From: Takifugu bimaculatus | Lineage: Eukaryota > Chordata > Actinopteri > Tetraodontiformes > Tetraodontidae | Direction: 5' to 3' | NCBI GenBank assembly: GCA_004026145.2 | Contig: CP034986.1 | Location: 6,564,929 to 6,628,928 of the forward strand | Length of the DNA stretch: 64,000 nt | Part shown: piece after piece, positions 27,501 through 42,500 of the stretch | Position numbering within the stretch: position 1 is the stretch's first letter | Layout of the letters: each line of letters starts with the position of its first letter | Notes under the pieces: generated by a model | Database searches by the model: none | Seen by the model: the letters and a program-made list of their open reading frames with translations, nothing else | Told to the model about the DNA's origin: nothing | Position numbers and translations under genes: made by a program

Positions 27501-30500
27501 AATCTTCTGTCTGGCCTTCCTTTTCTTTCTGGTCGAATGAGCCCTGCAAGCCGAGCCCAATTTTGTGAGATTGTGATTGACAAGCTAATTTCATGTTTAC
27601 AACACTGCAGCCTCTGTCTCATACTCAGCAGCTGGTGCGAATGCATCCTGGAGTATTACAGTTTAAGTATTTCCTCTAAATATTATCTTTTGCACAATTT
27701 GTCTTATTGTCTCTTTGTTGTGGTCATTGGAATGGATCCATAGATACATCCACGTAGCGTAACAGGGAATACCGCCTTGTAATGTTGGAGGTGGCTAATT
27801 TATTACACTTCGTGTAAACTTAAAAGGTTTGCTCTGTAAACTATGGTAAGAGGAAAGGTCTCGTCTCTTTAATCCAGATGTGCTTGTGTGACTCATTTCC
27901 TTTAGTGTGTTATATTTAATGGGAGCCATCAGTTATGAAAAAGGTTTTTTTTATTTTTACCAGTGTTAATATTAAAGTTCAGATGTTCTGTTTTCGTTGT
28001 CTGCTCCTGGCACCCTCCGATGCCAATATTCCTTGTCTGGACGGCACTTTGCGCGTTGTCTAGGCAGCCACCTGTCTGTTTTGTTGGCTGCACACTTTAG
28101 TTTACCCACATGCAGTGTACGTGGAGACTTCTGACGTAGTCAATTACCAACGTGATGCTACCTGCTCCTGCCTTGCCTGCTCCTGGGCTTTATGCATGGC
28201 GGAGGTAACTGAAACAATGAAAACCAAAAAGCAGAGGACTCTTATTGTTGTTTAGGGCTTTTCTGGTCTTGGGATGAGCTTGTCAATTGTCACATGTGTT
28301 TTTGTGCGTGTATTTTTAGCAGTGACAGGCATCGAGGGAAACTAGAGCTGTTGCGGAAGCTCGTATTCTGAAGGGGCTCTGTCTACAGCCCTGAGGAGTC
28401 CCTTTGACATCTTAATACTTAAGGAGGAAATCTGATCTGGGGACATCATCAGTTTTAAGGATCACACGCTCACATGCCTACAGGGTCAAATCAGGGGTTC
28501 CGAAACATGTGGATTAGCATTTAGCTCACTGCCAATTCTCTACCCATTTTAATTACATTTCTGTTGTTCTATTATCAGAAACTACATTATGATTGAAATT
28601 AGCCAAACTTCAACACACTCTTCGGTTTGAATAATGCTAAACTGGTAGAAGGATGTGTACATATGCTTGAGCTAATTAAACCAATGTTTTATATGACATC
28701 CCCACCTCGTTTCATGTCACTTGCCAGAGGGAATTTACATGTAAAAGTACCTCAGGTGTAGCAGGCTGCCTGTTTCTTGCTCATGTTTGGAAATTGTGTT
28801 TGCGAGCTAATCGTTTAAGTTTGTCCCGGGTGACAGGAAAGATGTGGCACTCGGAAGGAGCTTAGCGCTCTAAATCATGCTTAGGGTCGCCTGGAAGGCC
28901 GCCGTGCGCAGCACAGCTGGATTTAGTTATTAACTTTATAGCATTTCGCAACATTAACACAGTCTTATCCGGATTAGAGATTGGGAACTAGCAAAGGGAC
29001 AGTGTTTACCATCAGCTTCAAATAATCAACTGACTGATGTCAACATGTGTTTTTAAAGGTTTGAACATGTTTGCAGCTTATCACGTGTGTGTTTGACCTC
29101 ACTAACAAAAAATATACCGTTTCTTTGAGCAGTGTTCTGCTTTTGAGGTGCAAGTTTTATTGGAAATAACTGGTCTGCTCTGCAGTTCTATGCAAAATTT
29201 GACGTTCTAAAGTTTGATCGTGATTAAAGACTAAGATTGGGCGACATCCTGTCTGGGTCCATTTCCACGTCTGGTCAGCTTACAGAAGTGTTGCCACGTG
29301 GGTGGCCCGTTTTGGGAAAAACGTGCAAAGCAATGCACACAAGCTTGGCTGCAATCACCCGTGTGCACGTGGCCCAGGATTGTGTACTTATATACAGTCC
29401 ATAATACTCTCAGACACGCACATGCACAGCAAGTAAACTGGGAAGGCTGGAGGCCCAAACACAGCTGGTGGGTTTCCTGCGGTGGACGTAAGGGTCACAG
29501 ATGGACCAGAAACCAGAAAGGGAGGATGGAAGTTGGGGGGGGGGGTGATGGGGGGAAATGGGGAAGAGGTGAAGAGGCTGGAGGAAAGATGAGGAGGGAG
29601 GAAGGCAAAGCATGTCCTAGATTTAAGATGACAGGGGAAAGGGATTCTTTTCCGTCCTACTCTCATGTCTGCACTTCCCAAGTGTTCCTTTATTTGCATG
29701 AATGCAGCATCCTTCCTGATGCCTTCACTGTCGCCCTCCCGATGCCTTCGCTGTCACTCAGCACGTTTGTCGAGCCAGCTCTCGAAACTGACAGCAGCTT
29801 TTTATTAAAGCCCTCAGCTCTTGGTGGGTCACGCCTGTGGCAGTTTGACGGGCAGTTAACGCTGCTCTTCCAGTGGATGTTACAGAGAATTAACACGCTG
29901 AATGACAGGAGGTGGATTTAACAGATTCCCATGGAAAAAAAAAAACGAGGGTCAAATGAGGGACTCAAGTCACTTTGTGTACAGTACTTAAAAAGGTCAT
30001 GCTTGGGACAGAAATGAGTCAATATAGCTTTTTACACCTACATTATGTCCAATGTGTTTTTTTAACACTGTAACACGTGTTGTTTGAGTTAAAGGGAGTA
30101 TCGACTAGCCCTCATATGTCAAATCATCACCGTGTTATTAACCAAAAAGAGAAATTCCACAACAAACCGAGCATGCAGTGTTTTGTTGCCCTTTCTGCCG
30201 CATCGTGCGCTCCCATCTCAGCCATCCCCTAAACAAAACATACATCTGGCTCCAAGCAACAGCCGGATAACATCAGGTGCAATAGGAATGAACAGGCAAG
30301 TCCAGACGTCTGCCTTTACATCTGAGCTTGCAATCTGAGGAGCGTGAGCAGCCGAGGTTAAAGCGGACGGCCTGCGATGGTTTTTGTAAAGGTTGAACAC
30401 GCAGGAAAGTGTTTGGACAGTAAAGTATGAGCAAACAGTGGAGACTGATCAGGGAACATTAGCGGGCTAATGCCAGTATGACAGGGACGGGAGGAAGAGC

Positions 30501-33500
30501 GAACGGCGTTGAATTCATCCAGACAGTCACCCCGAGCCTGTTCCATCACGTTATGTCAGCTAATGATGCAAATTACCGCTGGCTTTTTTTTCCCTTTTAT
30601 TTGTCGTGCGAGTGCGGCCTAACTACAGCCGGCTGCGTGTCAGATCCTGCAGCATTCTTCCATCTTAATCTCCGTGACCTTTCGCTTGATGTAAAGGGGT
30701 CAGTTCAGCCCAAACTCTTGTCACGCCTGGTGTGTTTGTGTAACGACAAGAGGAACGGTTCGACATTTTTGTCATGGAAAAAAAGCCCCGAAAGGTTTGC
30801 TGGATGTTCAAACAACAACCTTAAATGTAGCGCATACATGTAGCGTGCACATGGTCATCCTTGGGGGGGGGGGAAAGAAGATCGGGAGTCTGTACCTGTG
30901 CAGTTTTACATGTACCCACACGTCTGTGCACCCTGACGTGCCCTGTTCACGTGCTTTTCTTTATTTCTAAAGCTTCCTTTAGCACGACACCATATCACTC
31001 AGCCTCCCCTCCCCTCAGGCTCAGGCTTATTTTGCCCAGCATCACGTTGATGTCTGGGTGTGGGCCCCGCCCCGCTGAGGTAGAGGCTGGATTAAATTCC
31101 TCAGCACTCCGATTGGCTAACACAAAAGGAGGATAATAGACAAGACACAATATAGGTAACACAATATAGTGATGTGGGAGGGGGGAAGTGTAAAGTCTTT
31201 TATTTAGCCATCTTTTTAAAATTCAGTTAAAATTCCAGGTGGATCTGGTCTTGCCATCATTGCTGGCTTCTTTTGTGTGCTATTTTTAGCTTCTTTTTCA
31301 GCCTAGTCTGCCAAAACATTTCACAGGAGTCCCTCTCTTTTTTTTTTGGTGGGGGACTTTCTCAATTTCTTTTACCTTTCATGCATCCACCCCCTCCTCC
31401 TTTCTTTCCATTAGCCCAAATTTCACCCTTTCCCCGCTCACTTTCTCCATCTATTGCCCTCCTTCTGTCATTGTGATTAGGAGAATTACAGGAGATCAGA
31501 GGGAAGAAAGCGAGACCAGCACCACTGACCTTTCCCCCTCTTTTCTTTCTCCCTTCTCTTTCTGGACCGGAATTGCTTTCTCGGTGTTTGTCCGTTTTCC
31601 CCTTTGCCATTGTTTTGTCTTCAGTTTTTACGGCTGTCACTGTTGCCTCCGGCACATAGTAGATCTTGGAAGCGTCAGCGCTTAAAGCAACAACAGTCTG
31701 TAGTAGCGAAAGATAACACAAACTCTGCCTGCCTATGGCCTTGGAACATAGATGTTCCCTCTGCACAGACTGAAGACCAGAGTACGGGAGTCAAGCAGCA
31801 CTCCCTCCCTGCACAAACGCTTGTTTTGCTTGCCTCTTTCTCTGCTGCCATTCAGTCCCAATCTAATCTCAGCTGTTGCACCAAGCCACTGAAACTATTC
31901 AACAGAACAGAACCCGTCCAGCGCGTTGACTTTTTAGCTCACTTGCTACAAAGTCAATAATCGGGCCTATTTGGCAGCGATACTCATTGATGGAGAGCTA
32001 AATGGACCAAAAAAAAGGTGTAAAGTTGTTGAGAGCTCCGACCTAAATGACCCGCAGTCGAGTGGAGTAATTCCCAGCCACATGACCCCGGTCTTTCCCA
32101 GGCCCTTATTATATTTGAGCAAGACCCAGACTAGGCTAGCAGATGATTACTTCCAGGGGTCCTGGAGGGTCCTTGACCCTGATTATTGTGGATATGAAGG
32201 ATCACGGGCGGCGGCAGTCACATGAAGGAAAATACCCCGTCATCCCCCCGTCCGATCCCCGAACAAACATCCCACCGCCAGTCAGCGCTCTTTTGTCCCG
32301 CATGTCTCCGACTCCACCGCGCCTCAGCTCCAGCACCTTTTCCGCCGTGCTGAAATGCACGCGATGACCTTTGATTCTGACTCCGTCGAGACGTCGTTTA
32401 TGTGCATAAGGAGATGATAATTAAATGCCCATCTCACACTTATACACTCATATATACAGAGGGTAGCTCCCGCCAGGTAGTCCACTACCTCCACCATCAG
32501 AGCCCCATGCATATAAGCTTATGCCACTCAAATGTCAGCTTAAAGAAAAATCTCATTGCTGCCAATAATCGCTGCGCGATGTTGGGAACGACACAAAAGG
32601 TTAATCTGTGCTGTGTTTTTCATGTCGTAACATGAGTCACATGACTGCAAAATGGTATTGTCGTTGTTTTAAATACAGCCCCTAGTGCTACTAGGCCGCT
32701 CTACTCTTCCACTGTTGGACATGCTAAATTTCATTAGCATTAATAAGCGGATCCTTAATAATGAAAGATGCTGTAAAACAAGAGTGCGCGTGTTGACTTT
32801 GGTGCCGCTCATTCACAGCTGCACTTTTAAAAAATGTTTTTAAAATTAAATTCTTTCCTTTTCATTAGCTATAAATCTGTCAATTCCCTGATACGACGTT
32901 TGAGTGATGCACAATGTATAGAAAGCTCGCCTGATTCTCTTTGTCTGATTGTAGGCTTTTGTTTAATTGATGGTAGCATTTAAACAAAGGCTCCCTGTGT
33001 TTCTGCACGACCTCGGGCTCTGCCGTTTAAGAGTCTTCAGCTTATCCGAGAGGAATTTTCCTGTGAGAGGAACGTCAAAATGTCTGATCTTCAATCAGCA
33101 ATCCATCAATGCAGTTTCAAAACATTTTAATAACCCCCCCATCTTTTCTGCCTGTTCTTTCTCCAGGGTGCCAACATTGACGAGCCATGTGCGGGATTGG
33201 ACTGCAGCGGCGGATGCCGGTGCAACCCAGAGAAAGGCAGCAGGGTGAGTTGCTGTTGCCGCGGCGCAGAGCGCTCCTCTTCAGCGGAGTCTGCAACACG
33301 ACAGATGTTGAGATCGAATTGTTATTTAGCAATCGAGTAGCAACAACGTGGGCTTAGTAGAGGCCAATAGTAGGGTCCGTTTATTAAGATAAGAGAACAT
33401 ATACCAACGCCTTCCACCTGTCCGCCGTCTGATTTATGGCTTGTCTTTTCTATATTCCTGCTTTTTCCATGCACATTCCTGCACATTAACAAGCACCCAT

Positions 33501-36500
33501 AAATGCCTCAGCGGCATCGGGTCACAGGTGATGGCTGTAGGGTCGATCTTTACTGTACCGGTAATATGACACTGAAGGTGTCGGTTTTTGGAGTCGAGGG
33601 CTCGCTGCCCTTCCCTTGTGGGAAACCCATTCTGATATCACAGCATTTAGACCCCAAATCCTGGTCACGGCTGCCTGCTTTTTTGGTTTTCTGCTGCGAT
33701 AAGGCCACGATAATAAAAGCAATTCGTTTGACAAATAGAGGCAAACCTGACGTGTATGTACCACTTCAACTAAAACCAGACGGCAAGCTACACGCCGCAG
33801 CTCGATCTCTTCAGCCTTTAGCCAAACAGCAATTACTGTCTGACTCAGAAGGCTGCACTTACGGCCTGCCTACTGTATGCCAGGCGAGCTAAATAACACG
33901 CTATTGGGTGAGCGAGCCTGTAGGTAAATAATATAGCTCAGGTAATATACAGACCCCTGTTGAAAGCCCCCTGTTAGGTTTAAATGACACAGCTGTGGCT
34001 GCATTACTATCTTTAGCTGTTACTATGGGGAGATGTTTCAGCACTAAGGTGCCCATTTAGTGTCTCTTTCAGTTTTACTTTTGCACATAGACGTTAGTGA
34101 GGTCCATATCCCAGCTGTTAAGTGTGGGAGGAGGAGGAACAGAGAATCATATTGATAAAAAGGTTTTTCACACATAGCCCTAATTGGCCTTAATACACTG
34201 GAATACATTTGATCTTCATTTGATACATGGCTCAGGCTTGCCTGACTGTGGAAGGCGCAACATTGGAGCGTCGTCATTACTTCTCGAGACAGACGGCTGC
34301 GCTGACATGTCAAGACTTAACAGAATGATCTGAAATATTTCCTCCCAATAAATGTAGTGTGACAACAAACATCCGGTAATAATGGGTGGAACAAACACGC
34401 CTCTTGTCAATTTTGTGTCTCAAACGCGGATAAACTGAGCTTTTATTAGCAGCAGATTGATGGTGTCCCTCTGAACTCCCCCGTCAATGCCTTGGAAAGA
34501 CTCCGCTCCCTGGCTGGATGTTAGGTCCCGTCCCAGGGGAAACGCAGGAAAGATGGCGCGTGTTGGTTTTCATTATCAACAGCCACGGGCTCTCAGTGTG
34601 GCTTAGGCTTTAAATCCTGAGACGCTGTGTTTAGGAGCTCTTATTAACATGTTTTACTTTCCCGGCTTCATTTTTGTGTCACACTGGATCCATTAGGTCC
34701 AATAACATCCGCTCCCACCCAGTAAACCCCTGCAGGTCAAAGGGCAACGTTAGGGATGACAGGATGGTTTGTGCGTGTGCAAACAGTGGTTAGGTCAACA
34801 TGTTGAAGAGCTTTTCAAGTTGCAAGAGGTCAGGAAGTATGTACTTTATTGAATTTTGCCAGAGCCCCATCTGTGTAAATCAGACCTTCCCAGTTTGAGC
34901 TGCCAGTGGGTGACGGTTTGAAGACCAGCAGCTCTCGCCTGGCCGGCGCGTCTGCTGACGTCAGTGGCGGCATTTCGGTTGCAGAAAGCCTCCCAAAAGT
35001 CAAAGCAGGAAGAAACACAACAAGAACATGAGTAAGAATTAGCAATAATCCTAATATTATCCTCTTATTCAGCACCAAATGACCAGGCGATGATCAGCTA
35101 GCACGGAATACAGGTTTCAGCAGGTCATGCAGACTCCAAAAGTTGAGTCAGAGGAGCAAGAGTCTGAAAGCAAATTGGAGGCAGGTAGTTGTCAAAAGAC
35201 AGGCAGGAATATAGGGGACCAGATGGATTCCAGAAGCAAGTGCCATCTGGGTCTGTTCACAACCGAAAATCTATGTGGAGCAAATATTTAAAAAAATTTG
35301 GCAGCATCTCATCAGATGATCAGATTGAGGAGTACAGACAGACACACTCAGGTTGCGCAGATAAGCTGCATCCGCAACAGCGTGACATTTACACAAGCAG
35401 GAGGTATAACTTTGCCAGCTCTCTCTCCCTCTCCTCCCTCTCTCACCCAATGCATCCTCTAATGTGTTGTGTTTTCAAGCCCGTCTAGGTTTTGCTGAGT
35501 GGGCGCTCGCCTGTGTGTTTTAGGGTTTACACGTATGGCTACTTCTGCGTGTTTCGTTTGCCACGTATGTAGGGTGATGTGCGCACCAGATGGAAGGCCA
35601 GAACATTCTTATCACCCACATCCTGGGCCCCTGCATGGCATTTAATCTACGGGCTGTCCCTCCTGTCTGAGCAGGAGTCTTAATATGGTGGTGTCCTTTG
35701 TTTGGGTTTCTTCGTAGCACAGTAGCCCTAAAATCAGCCCTAAAATCTAAAATGCCTCAAAGAAGAAGTCTGAAATGATGCATGGATGCAGGTTATATTT
35801 GAACACACACATACGTTTGCCTTCCCCTGACCCTCTGGTCTATTCTGGTCTTTGTGTTGTCTGTGAACTCTGACCTTTATAGACTCAACTCTGTGCTTGT
35901 TGACTTAATAAGAGGACCAGGGTTCAGGGTGTGTGTCTGTGTGTTAGAGATGCTCTCTTTGTTCTTTTTTGAGTGTGTCTTATATCCTTTCGTGTACTAC
36001 TGCAACTGCTGCATCGTTCTTAATTTTCTGGTACACGCTACTGCCCTCTGGTGGCGGGTTTCTGTCATTTAAAAAAAATCTGCTTGCGCACTGGGCATGA
36101 TGCATTATGTCTTAAAGTCTGTTTACCTTTCTTTTATTTCCAATTTGATTAACATAAAAGAAAACAAAGACTGTGAGAAGAGTATAGAAATAAGTCAAAA
36201 ATCTCTGAGCACACTAATCTGATCTCGATCTAATGATTGAAACACACACATATACAAACAGACATAGAGAAATGTGCAGAACTGCTTATTAATGATTTTA
36301 TAGGTTCTGCTTATTTGATGCCAGGATGACTGTAAACTCATTTATGACATTCCCCCACACAAATCTGTTGTAAATATCCTTTTCTTTCTCCCTTATAATC
36401 ACAAACTCAGCAGTTAAACAGGTGTAACCTGTAAATGTGCTGCACTTTGAGAACCAGAGGGAGAATTTTAATAAGCACGTTTGGAATCCTCAAATAAGTA

Positions 36501-39500
36501 AAAAACTTGCGATGGATCGAAAAGTTTAGCATCTTCAGAAATTGTGTCTTGACACTCAATTTCAGACAAAATAGAGCGTCAAGACACAATATGTGAAGAT
36601 GCTAAATCTGTGCACATTTGCCCAGCACGGACGAGTGCGAGAGGAATCCAAATCCCTAGCTAACCAAACACAGCTGGACGGAGCTCGACTTCGCCCAGGT
36701 CTCCGCCGCCCATCGGGCTCGCCGCATTTTTCCGTGAAACATGTTGTTTTTGCTTGTATCTGGCATCTGGCTTTGTTTAGTCGTAGCTGATACCGACCCT
36801 GATGCGGAACCCAGTTGGTTCCAAAACACCCACGCTTTATTTCTACTGAAAATGCTCCCGGCAACCGGGCAATCTTAAACACGACCAGTGAATGCACAGT
36901 TTGCTTTACAAAACCACGATTTAGCTTTCACGCTAAAAACGTAGCTACATTAAAGTAAATGGGTCGGTGTGATTGTCGTCTGACTCGGCTGTCACATCTG
37001 TTATTGCTCTTTAAAGGTCTTAAACGAGTCTTACGTACCAATTACATGTGCTGTTAGTGCTTGGTGCTTGTCGTCACCTGAGGCTAGTTTTTTGTTGTTG
37101 TTGTTTCAGCCTCAATTGCACTGTTTAGCTAAAGTAAAGGAAAAACGTATATTTAGGGCTGATCCGGACCAGGATCACCTGGGAAGTGATTAAAAAACCT
37201 GATTAAAAGACAACAAACTGCAGCACTCTCCCAGCTCACTTCCTGGCTGACAGCTGACAAAACAGCACGACTTTATGACATCATCACCGTGGGACAGCGG
37301 GACCCACTCCCCATTAATGGGGCTTTTACTGAAGGGGAAAGCACCTGGAGGAAAACAGAGAACAGGTTGTTTGCTTAATGGCGGCCATGGCGCGAGCAGA
37401 TGAGGCGCAGAGGACGGGTGGGAATCCGTCTGAGGGAGCACAAAGGTAGTGAAAACAAAAGATTTGGGAAACTTGGGAAGAATGTTGCTGCGATGAGAAA
37501 ACAGGCTCACATTTTACCCACTGATATCGTCCTTTGCTCCTTTTCAGAAAACACCACACCGAAGTCGGAACTGGTTTCTGTTTTTTCGGGTGTTTTTTTT
37601 TATTATTTAGAAAAGGCAGAAACTTGAACAGATTTCAGGCTTTTCTGTTTACAATCTCCCAAAAAAGTCAGAATGGTCATGGTGGCAAAAAATATATAAG
37701 ACAAAACCTAAAAAAGGAGAATAAAACGGCAGAGAACAATGTAGATACTGGAGCTTGTTCGTCTTATACCATGTCTCTTGGATGGACCAAGAGAAATAAA
37801 GATACAATAATGTCATGATACACACACACGCACACACAGAGACACACACACAGAGTAATTAAATGTAGATCCATAGAGCCAGTGTTTCCATCCCAGCCCC
37901 CTCTGTGCAGGTCACATCAAAGTCCTCCAGTGAGCATGTGGTGTGACAGCTAAAATCTTCCCCCAGCACCCTTGATGCTGGAAACAATGCCCCCTGATAA
38001 ACCCTCACAGGGCCTGATGGTGTGTGTATCCGTGTTTGTACTCCCGTGTGCTGGCCGACGGCGCACACACACACACCGGTTTTTCACATGCTTGGCCACT
38101 AGAATCTGTCTGTCCAAGCACTCTCCTCTATCAGGAAATGAGGTAGGCCCGATGGGAGCAATAAGTCCAGAGAGCTTAGTGACCCAGAATAGGCTCCATT
38201 GTGCCCTTTGTACTGGGGGGGATTTGGGCCTACAAACTGACCAGTCTGCTGGAAGGTGATGTGGATGGAAGGTCTGGAAGAGATAGGCGGAGACCCGTCG
38301 GACTGGCATGAAAACAGAGCGGGACGCCAATTGGCAAGAGTTGGCTTATTGGCCGCTTCTGATCGTTTTGCTTGAATCCAAACTCCCGAGCATTTGCATC
38401 CGCTCCCTCACGAGCCGCCAGGCAGCCCAACCTTCAGCACCTGGCGTCACTTCCGGTCCTGAAGTACTCGCAGGGCTTCACGGTACCTTTGTGCTCCAGT
38501 TAGCATGAACGCGTCGAGAGCACCCCTGAGCCGAGACTCGCTGCGGCGAATTATCCTCACTGTGTTGATGCAAAGCTGGTTTAAGGTTGGCAGTTTTGCA
38601 GATTAGAGGCTGGTAAGTCCAAAAAGCATTCAGCGCTCGCTCCGCTAAGTTCACCTCGACTCACACTTCAACCTTCACCATTCGCATCATGGCAGGCTGA
38701 CGAAGTGTGTGCACGGACCCCCTCCGGCCCTCTGGAAGTATGTGTACTGCTACATACAGAATCAAATAGAAGACATGTTGGGGGGCAGTTAAACGGGAAA
38801 ATAGCAGGCTTTTCAGAAAGGGTGATGAGACAGAGACGGACTAGTGTGAGAGAAAGTGGAGCCGTGCATATTTTCCCCAGGTGAAACCAGGTGTGACTGC
38901 CAGTGTGAGCCAGACAGCTCCAGTAGGTCCGCCCTCAGCTACCACAGCCCTGTCATTACTATTACCTGCATGCCCTCAGGTCATGTGACACACACGGGCA
39001 CGTGTGCACGCACATACACACTGTGGTCGAGGCTAATCCAGTATGATTTATCATTTGTATGATGTCATATCAAAGAGGAGCAACTAAGAGAAGGAGCACT
39101 CCTCATTAGCTATTAAGGGCAAATGTTCTGCATGTCAATTTACTGAGCACATCATATTCTGTCTCACTTTATAAAATACACTTTTAGTGGGAGTTTCTGT
39201 GGTCCAGATTTTGGTTGTGTGTATGCGTGTGCATGGAACTCATAGAGGAGTATGTGATCCTTTACCTGGTGCACAATGACGGGGCCTGTCGGGGCCTCTG
39301 TGCATGTGCACATGGTGGGTGCCATGTCACTATAAATACCTTGTAAATATAAAACGGCACTTGTTTATTTACCTTGTTAACATAATCATATGTTGTTGTT
39401 TTTATGCGTTTTCTTGTAAACTGTTAATCTGTTTATAGGTCGACTTGAATGATATATTTCCCTTTGAGCTGAACATCTGCACATCTCCTACTTTTCCTGC

Positions 39501-42500
39501 CTTCATCTGCATCCTCATTCTCTCCCGTGTTATACTGTTGAAATAAATATTCAAATAATTGTCATTTATGAGCAATATTTTAATATTGTGTTCTGCTGTC
39601 ATCCTGTGGTGAGAATCGGTAAAGCAGCATGCGCCTCACAACCGGATAAACTCTTTGCAAACAGGAAAAAAATAATCTTTTTGTTTTGAGTGATTTCTCT
39701 GGACAAAACACCAAGTTGGTGTTTGAAACAAACTGGACTTTTAGGATTAATTTAACAGTACTAAAAGTTGTATGGTGGTTTAAAATACTAGATGATCTCA
39801 TCATAAAAGTATTGATTGAACTACTTCCATGCCAGGACAACCTTTACAAAATATGAGCATGTCTGTTTTTTATGTTCTTTTGTAGGGTCGTCCAGGACTT
39901 CTTGGTGAAGGTGGTACAAGGGGAGGAGAAGGGCCATCTGGGAACCCAGGGCATCCTGGACCTAAAGGAGAAAAAGGCCACTCTGGATTAAGAGGACCAT
40001 CTGGTCCGAAAGGAGACAAGGTGCGTTTTATAGACTTTATTTTTTTTTGGCCATGTGACGCCAATAACCAAGTAGTACCATATTTCTAACACCAGGGGGT
40101 GCTATTTATCGAATGGTAAATTAACAGTATGGATTATTTTCATCTTTAGGGTCCTATGGGTGTCCCTGGGTTTCAAGGAAATGATGGCGTGCCTGTAAGT
40201 AAAAAAATAAAGACAATATTTTAAAATGAAAACTTAAATTGGACTTAAATTCTACCTGAATTCTGGATATTTCCAGGAGGATGTTATGGAATTTAGTGCA
40301 TCCTTTGCATTTCTTCCTCCGTTGATTTTTCATAGGGTCACCCTGGTCTGGAGGGTGGCAGGGGACCACCAGGTGTAGATGGCTGTAACGGGACAAGAGG
40401 AGAGCCTGGAGACCCAGGTTATGGGACAGGTGGACCTGGATATCCCGGGCCTGCTGTGAGGACAAACCTTATTCGATTTGTTTTATTTTATGTATTTGAC
40501 AGGTTGACTGTGACTGTATGCAATGGACTGAAGGGACATTATTGTCACCATTTCCTCCATTAGGGGCCTCGTGGGATAAAGGGTCAGAAAGGTGAACCTA
40601 TCACCGTCTCAGATGGCAGCATCACAGTAAGATTTCCTCAGCAACATTTGCTACGTCCGCGTGTCTATAAGTTGGCTTTTTCAATGTACGTCACATCTAA
40701 AAGAAATATGTTGTTTTACAGCAGACAGGGGCTTCCTGTTTTGTTGATTTTATGACAGATTTCGTGAAATAAACCCAGATGTAGACAAGATTAAGACAGC
40801 AAATATTATATCAGATTTTTGTGAACTGCCATTGCAAATCAATGTAACTTCAGCATTACCGGTTCTGTACAGCAGGTGGCGCTGCAGTAGCTTGAACGCT
40901 AATCTATAAACTGACGCTTGTGTGCCTTTTTATTTTAATCAAAAGTGAACTCAGTAGTGTAGTTTTATACACTTTCCATGTCCCACTGTGTCTTTGTCCC
41001 GCAGGGATTACCGGGTGCGCGAGGACAAGACGGGCAGCCTGTAAGACCTTCACTCTTCTGCAACAACAGAATCGGTTTGCTTTTTGTTAAAGGTTTAAAT
41101 TAATGAGACGTGCCATCGGTTTCTGCAGGGTATCCGAGGCCCTGACGGTCCACCTGGGTTTGCAGGTCCCCGAGGCCCTGAGGGATTTTCTGTATGTAAT
41201 ATATCACTGTCATTTCTGGCAAAAAAGATTCTCTTTGTCTTAACGTGATTTCAAACCTTTCCGTCCGTCTTCAGGGCCCACCTGGCCCCCCTGGTCCCCC
41301 GGGACAAAAGGTGTGTAACTTAACAACTGTTATAATATTGACATGACGGCAGAGTTTTGCAGTTTAAATGTGTTTTTGTGTCTTCAGGGCAGCCGTAGCG
41401 ACGGGTATCAAGGAGAGAAAGGAGACAAGGTACGCTTGGTTTGCTGCAGAGCTAAAGCTGCGGCATCTGTCTGTCACCCTTCACCCTCCCACATCGCTCC
41501 TTTCTCTGGCGAATGAGTTTGTCTGCACGTTTTTTGACATGATGCGCATGTAAAGATCTGTCTGTCGGTGGCTTAACAACCTGTAACTGTGCCATCCTTC
41601 CTCCCCTCCACCCTCCGCCCGCTGTTTGATTGACATGCCTGTTGTTACGTCTCTTCTCTGTATGATAAAAAAGGACCACCTGGTGGAACACAAGCAAGCA
41701 TCCCTCAGGCCTGACATTCTGTTTTGGTTAAATCAACCTAAAATCTAAAAAAAAAAAAGGGACTTGTTTGTGATTTACCCGGTGGCAGCACATACTTGTT
41801 TTTCCCCTCAATGTTGAGTGACAGCTCGGAGATTTCCTCCTAAAATCTCCTAAAAAAGAGAGATTTATTCGTGTAGTATCCTCTTTTGGGTCTGATAACC
41901 ACCAGAAAGTTCAGCTTAGAATTCCGAGCTGTCGCTCCGGAGGACGACCTGTGGGTTGTAACCGGGTGCTGGAATCACTTGCTCCTTTTCCAACGTTACG
42001 CTCCGTTTTCCTCCCCTCACACCGTGGGCATCTGCTGCTGGTGCACTCTGGGACACGTCACCGCCTCCATCTGCTCACCCATCACATTGGAAGAGTACTA
42101 ACAAGTCACACTGTTCCCACAATGCATGAAAACAACCACTGAGACCAAAGAGTCAAGGCTGGACTGAACGTGGAAAGAGATAGAGTCACTGTTGAGTCTA
42201 GATTTTTGGGAAAGGAGGTTACACATCCTCAGTTTGTTTAAATGTCTGTGAATCATCCATCCTTATCACGATCCACATCACTTCCTGTTTGTCGTAAGGG
42301 TTTACATGAAAGGTTTTTTAATCCACAGATTTTTAGACTTTACTTCAACTTAATGTAACAGTTCATAACTAATACTGACGGGATGTTAAAGCAATATTAT
42401 GGGATGTTAAAGCAATATTCAACATCTGTATTGGTGCGTTGGGGTGCAATAACACTCCTTGCCACCAGGGGCAGTGTCTTATTATGAATCTAAAACCACT

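Larger units (their letters stand above)
200..33166 (+). other. col4a6: About 33 kb intron between signal-peptide and 7S exons of col4a6
   Basis: Flanked by donor GTAAGT at 200 and acceptor AG at 33165-33166. I found no protein-coding exon that fits any family on either strand. Open frames here are short, lack family patterns and overlap low-complexity sequence. It contains a tRNA-Asn gene (12475-12548), a foldback repeat (24987-25148), a group of CA/GT microsatellites (19567-23361), a G-rich tract near 29535-29575, and a CTCF-like motif at 26423. Long introns of this kind often hold enhancers, but none can be named from sequence alone. Confidence 0.8.
33245..39885 (+). other. col4a6: 6.6 kb intron of col4a6
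   Basis: No exon of any recognisable family on either strand. It contains a pre-miRNA-like hairpin (36525-36606), a strong CTCF-like motif (36041-36056) and a CA microsatellite (37820-37853). The rest appears to be ordinary unique intronic sequence. Confidence 0.8.

Noticed and set aside
29298..29921. Open frame of 207 codons (+), the second longest in the window
   Set aside because: Low-complexity Gly/Arg stretch, no family pattern, no splice context and overlapping frames on the other strand; lies in a col4a6 intron.
41671..41706. Possible extra Gly-X-Y exon (GPPGGTQ...)
   Set aside because: Preceded by an A-run instead of a pyrimidine tract, poor donor, and not needed: exons 41429 and 42718 already join like the human protein.
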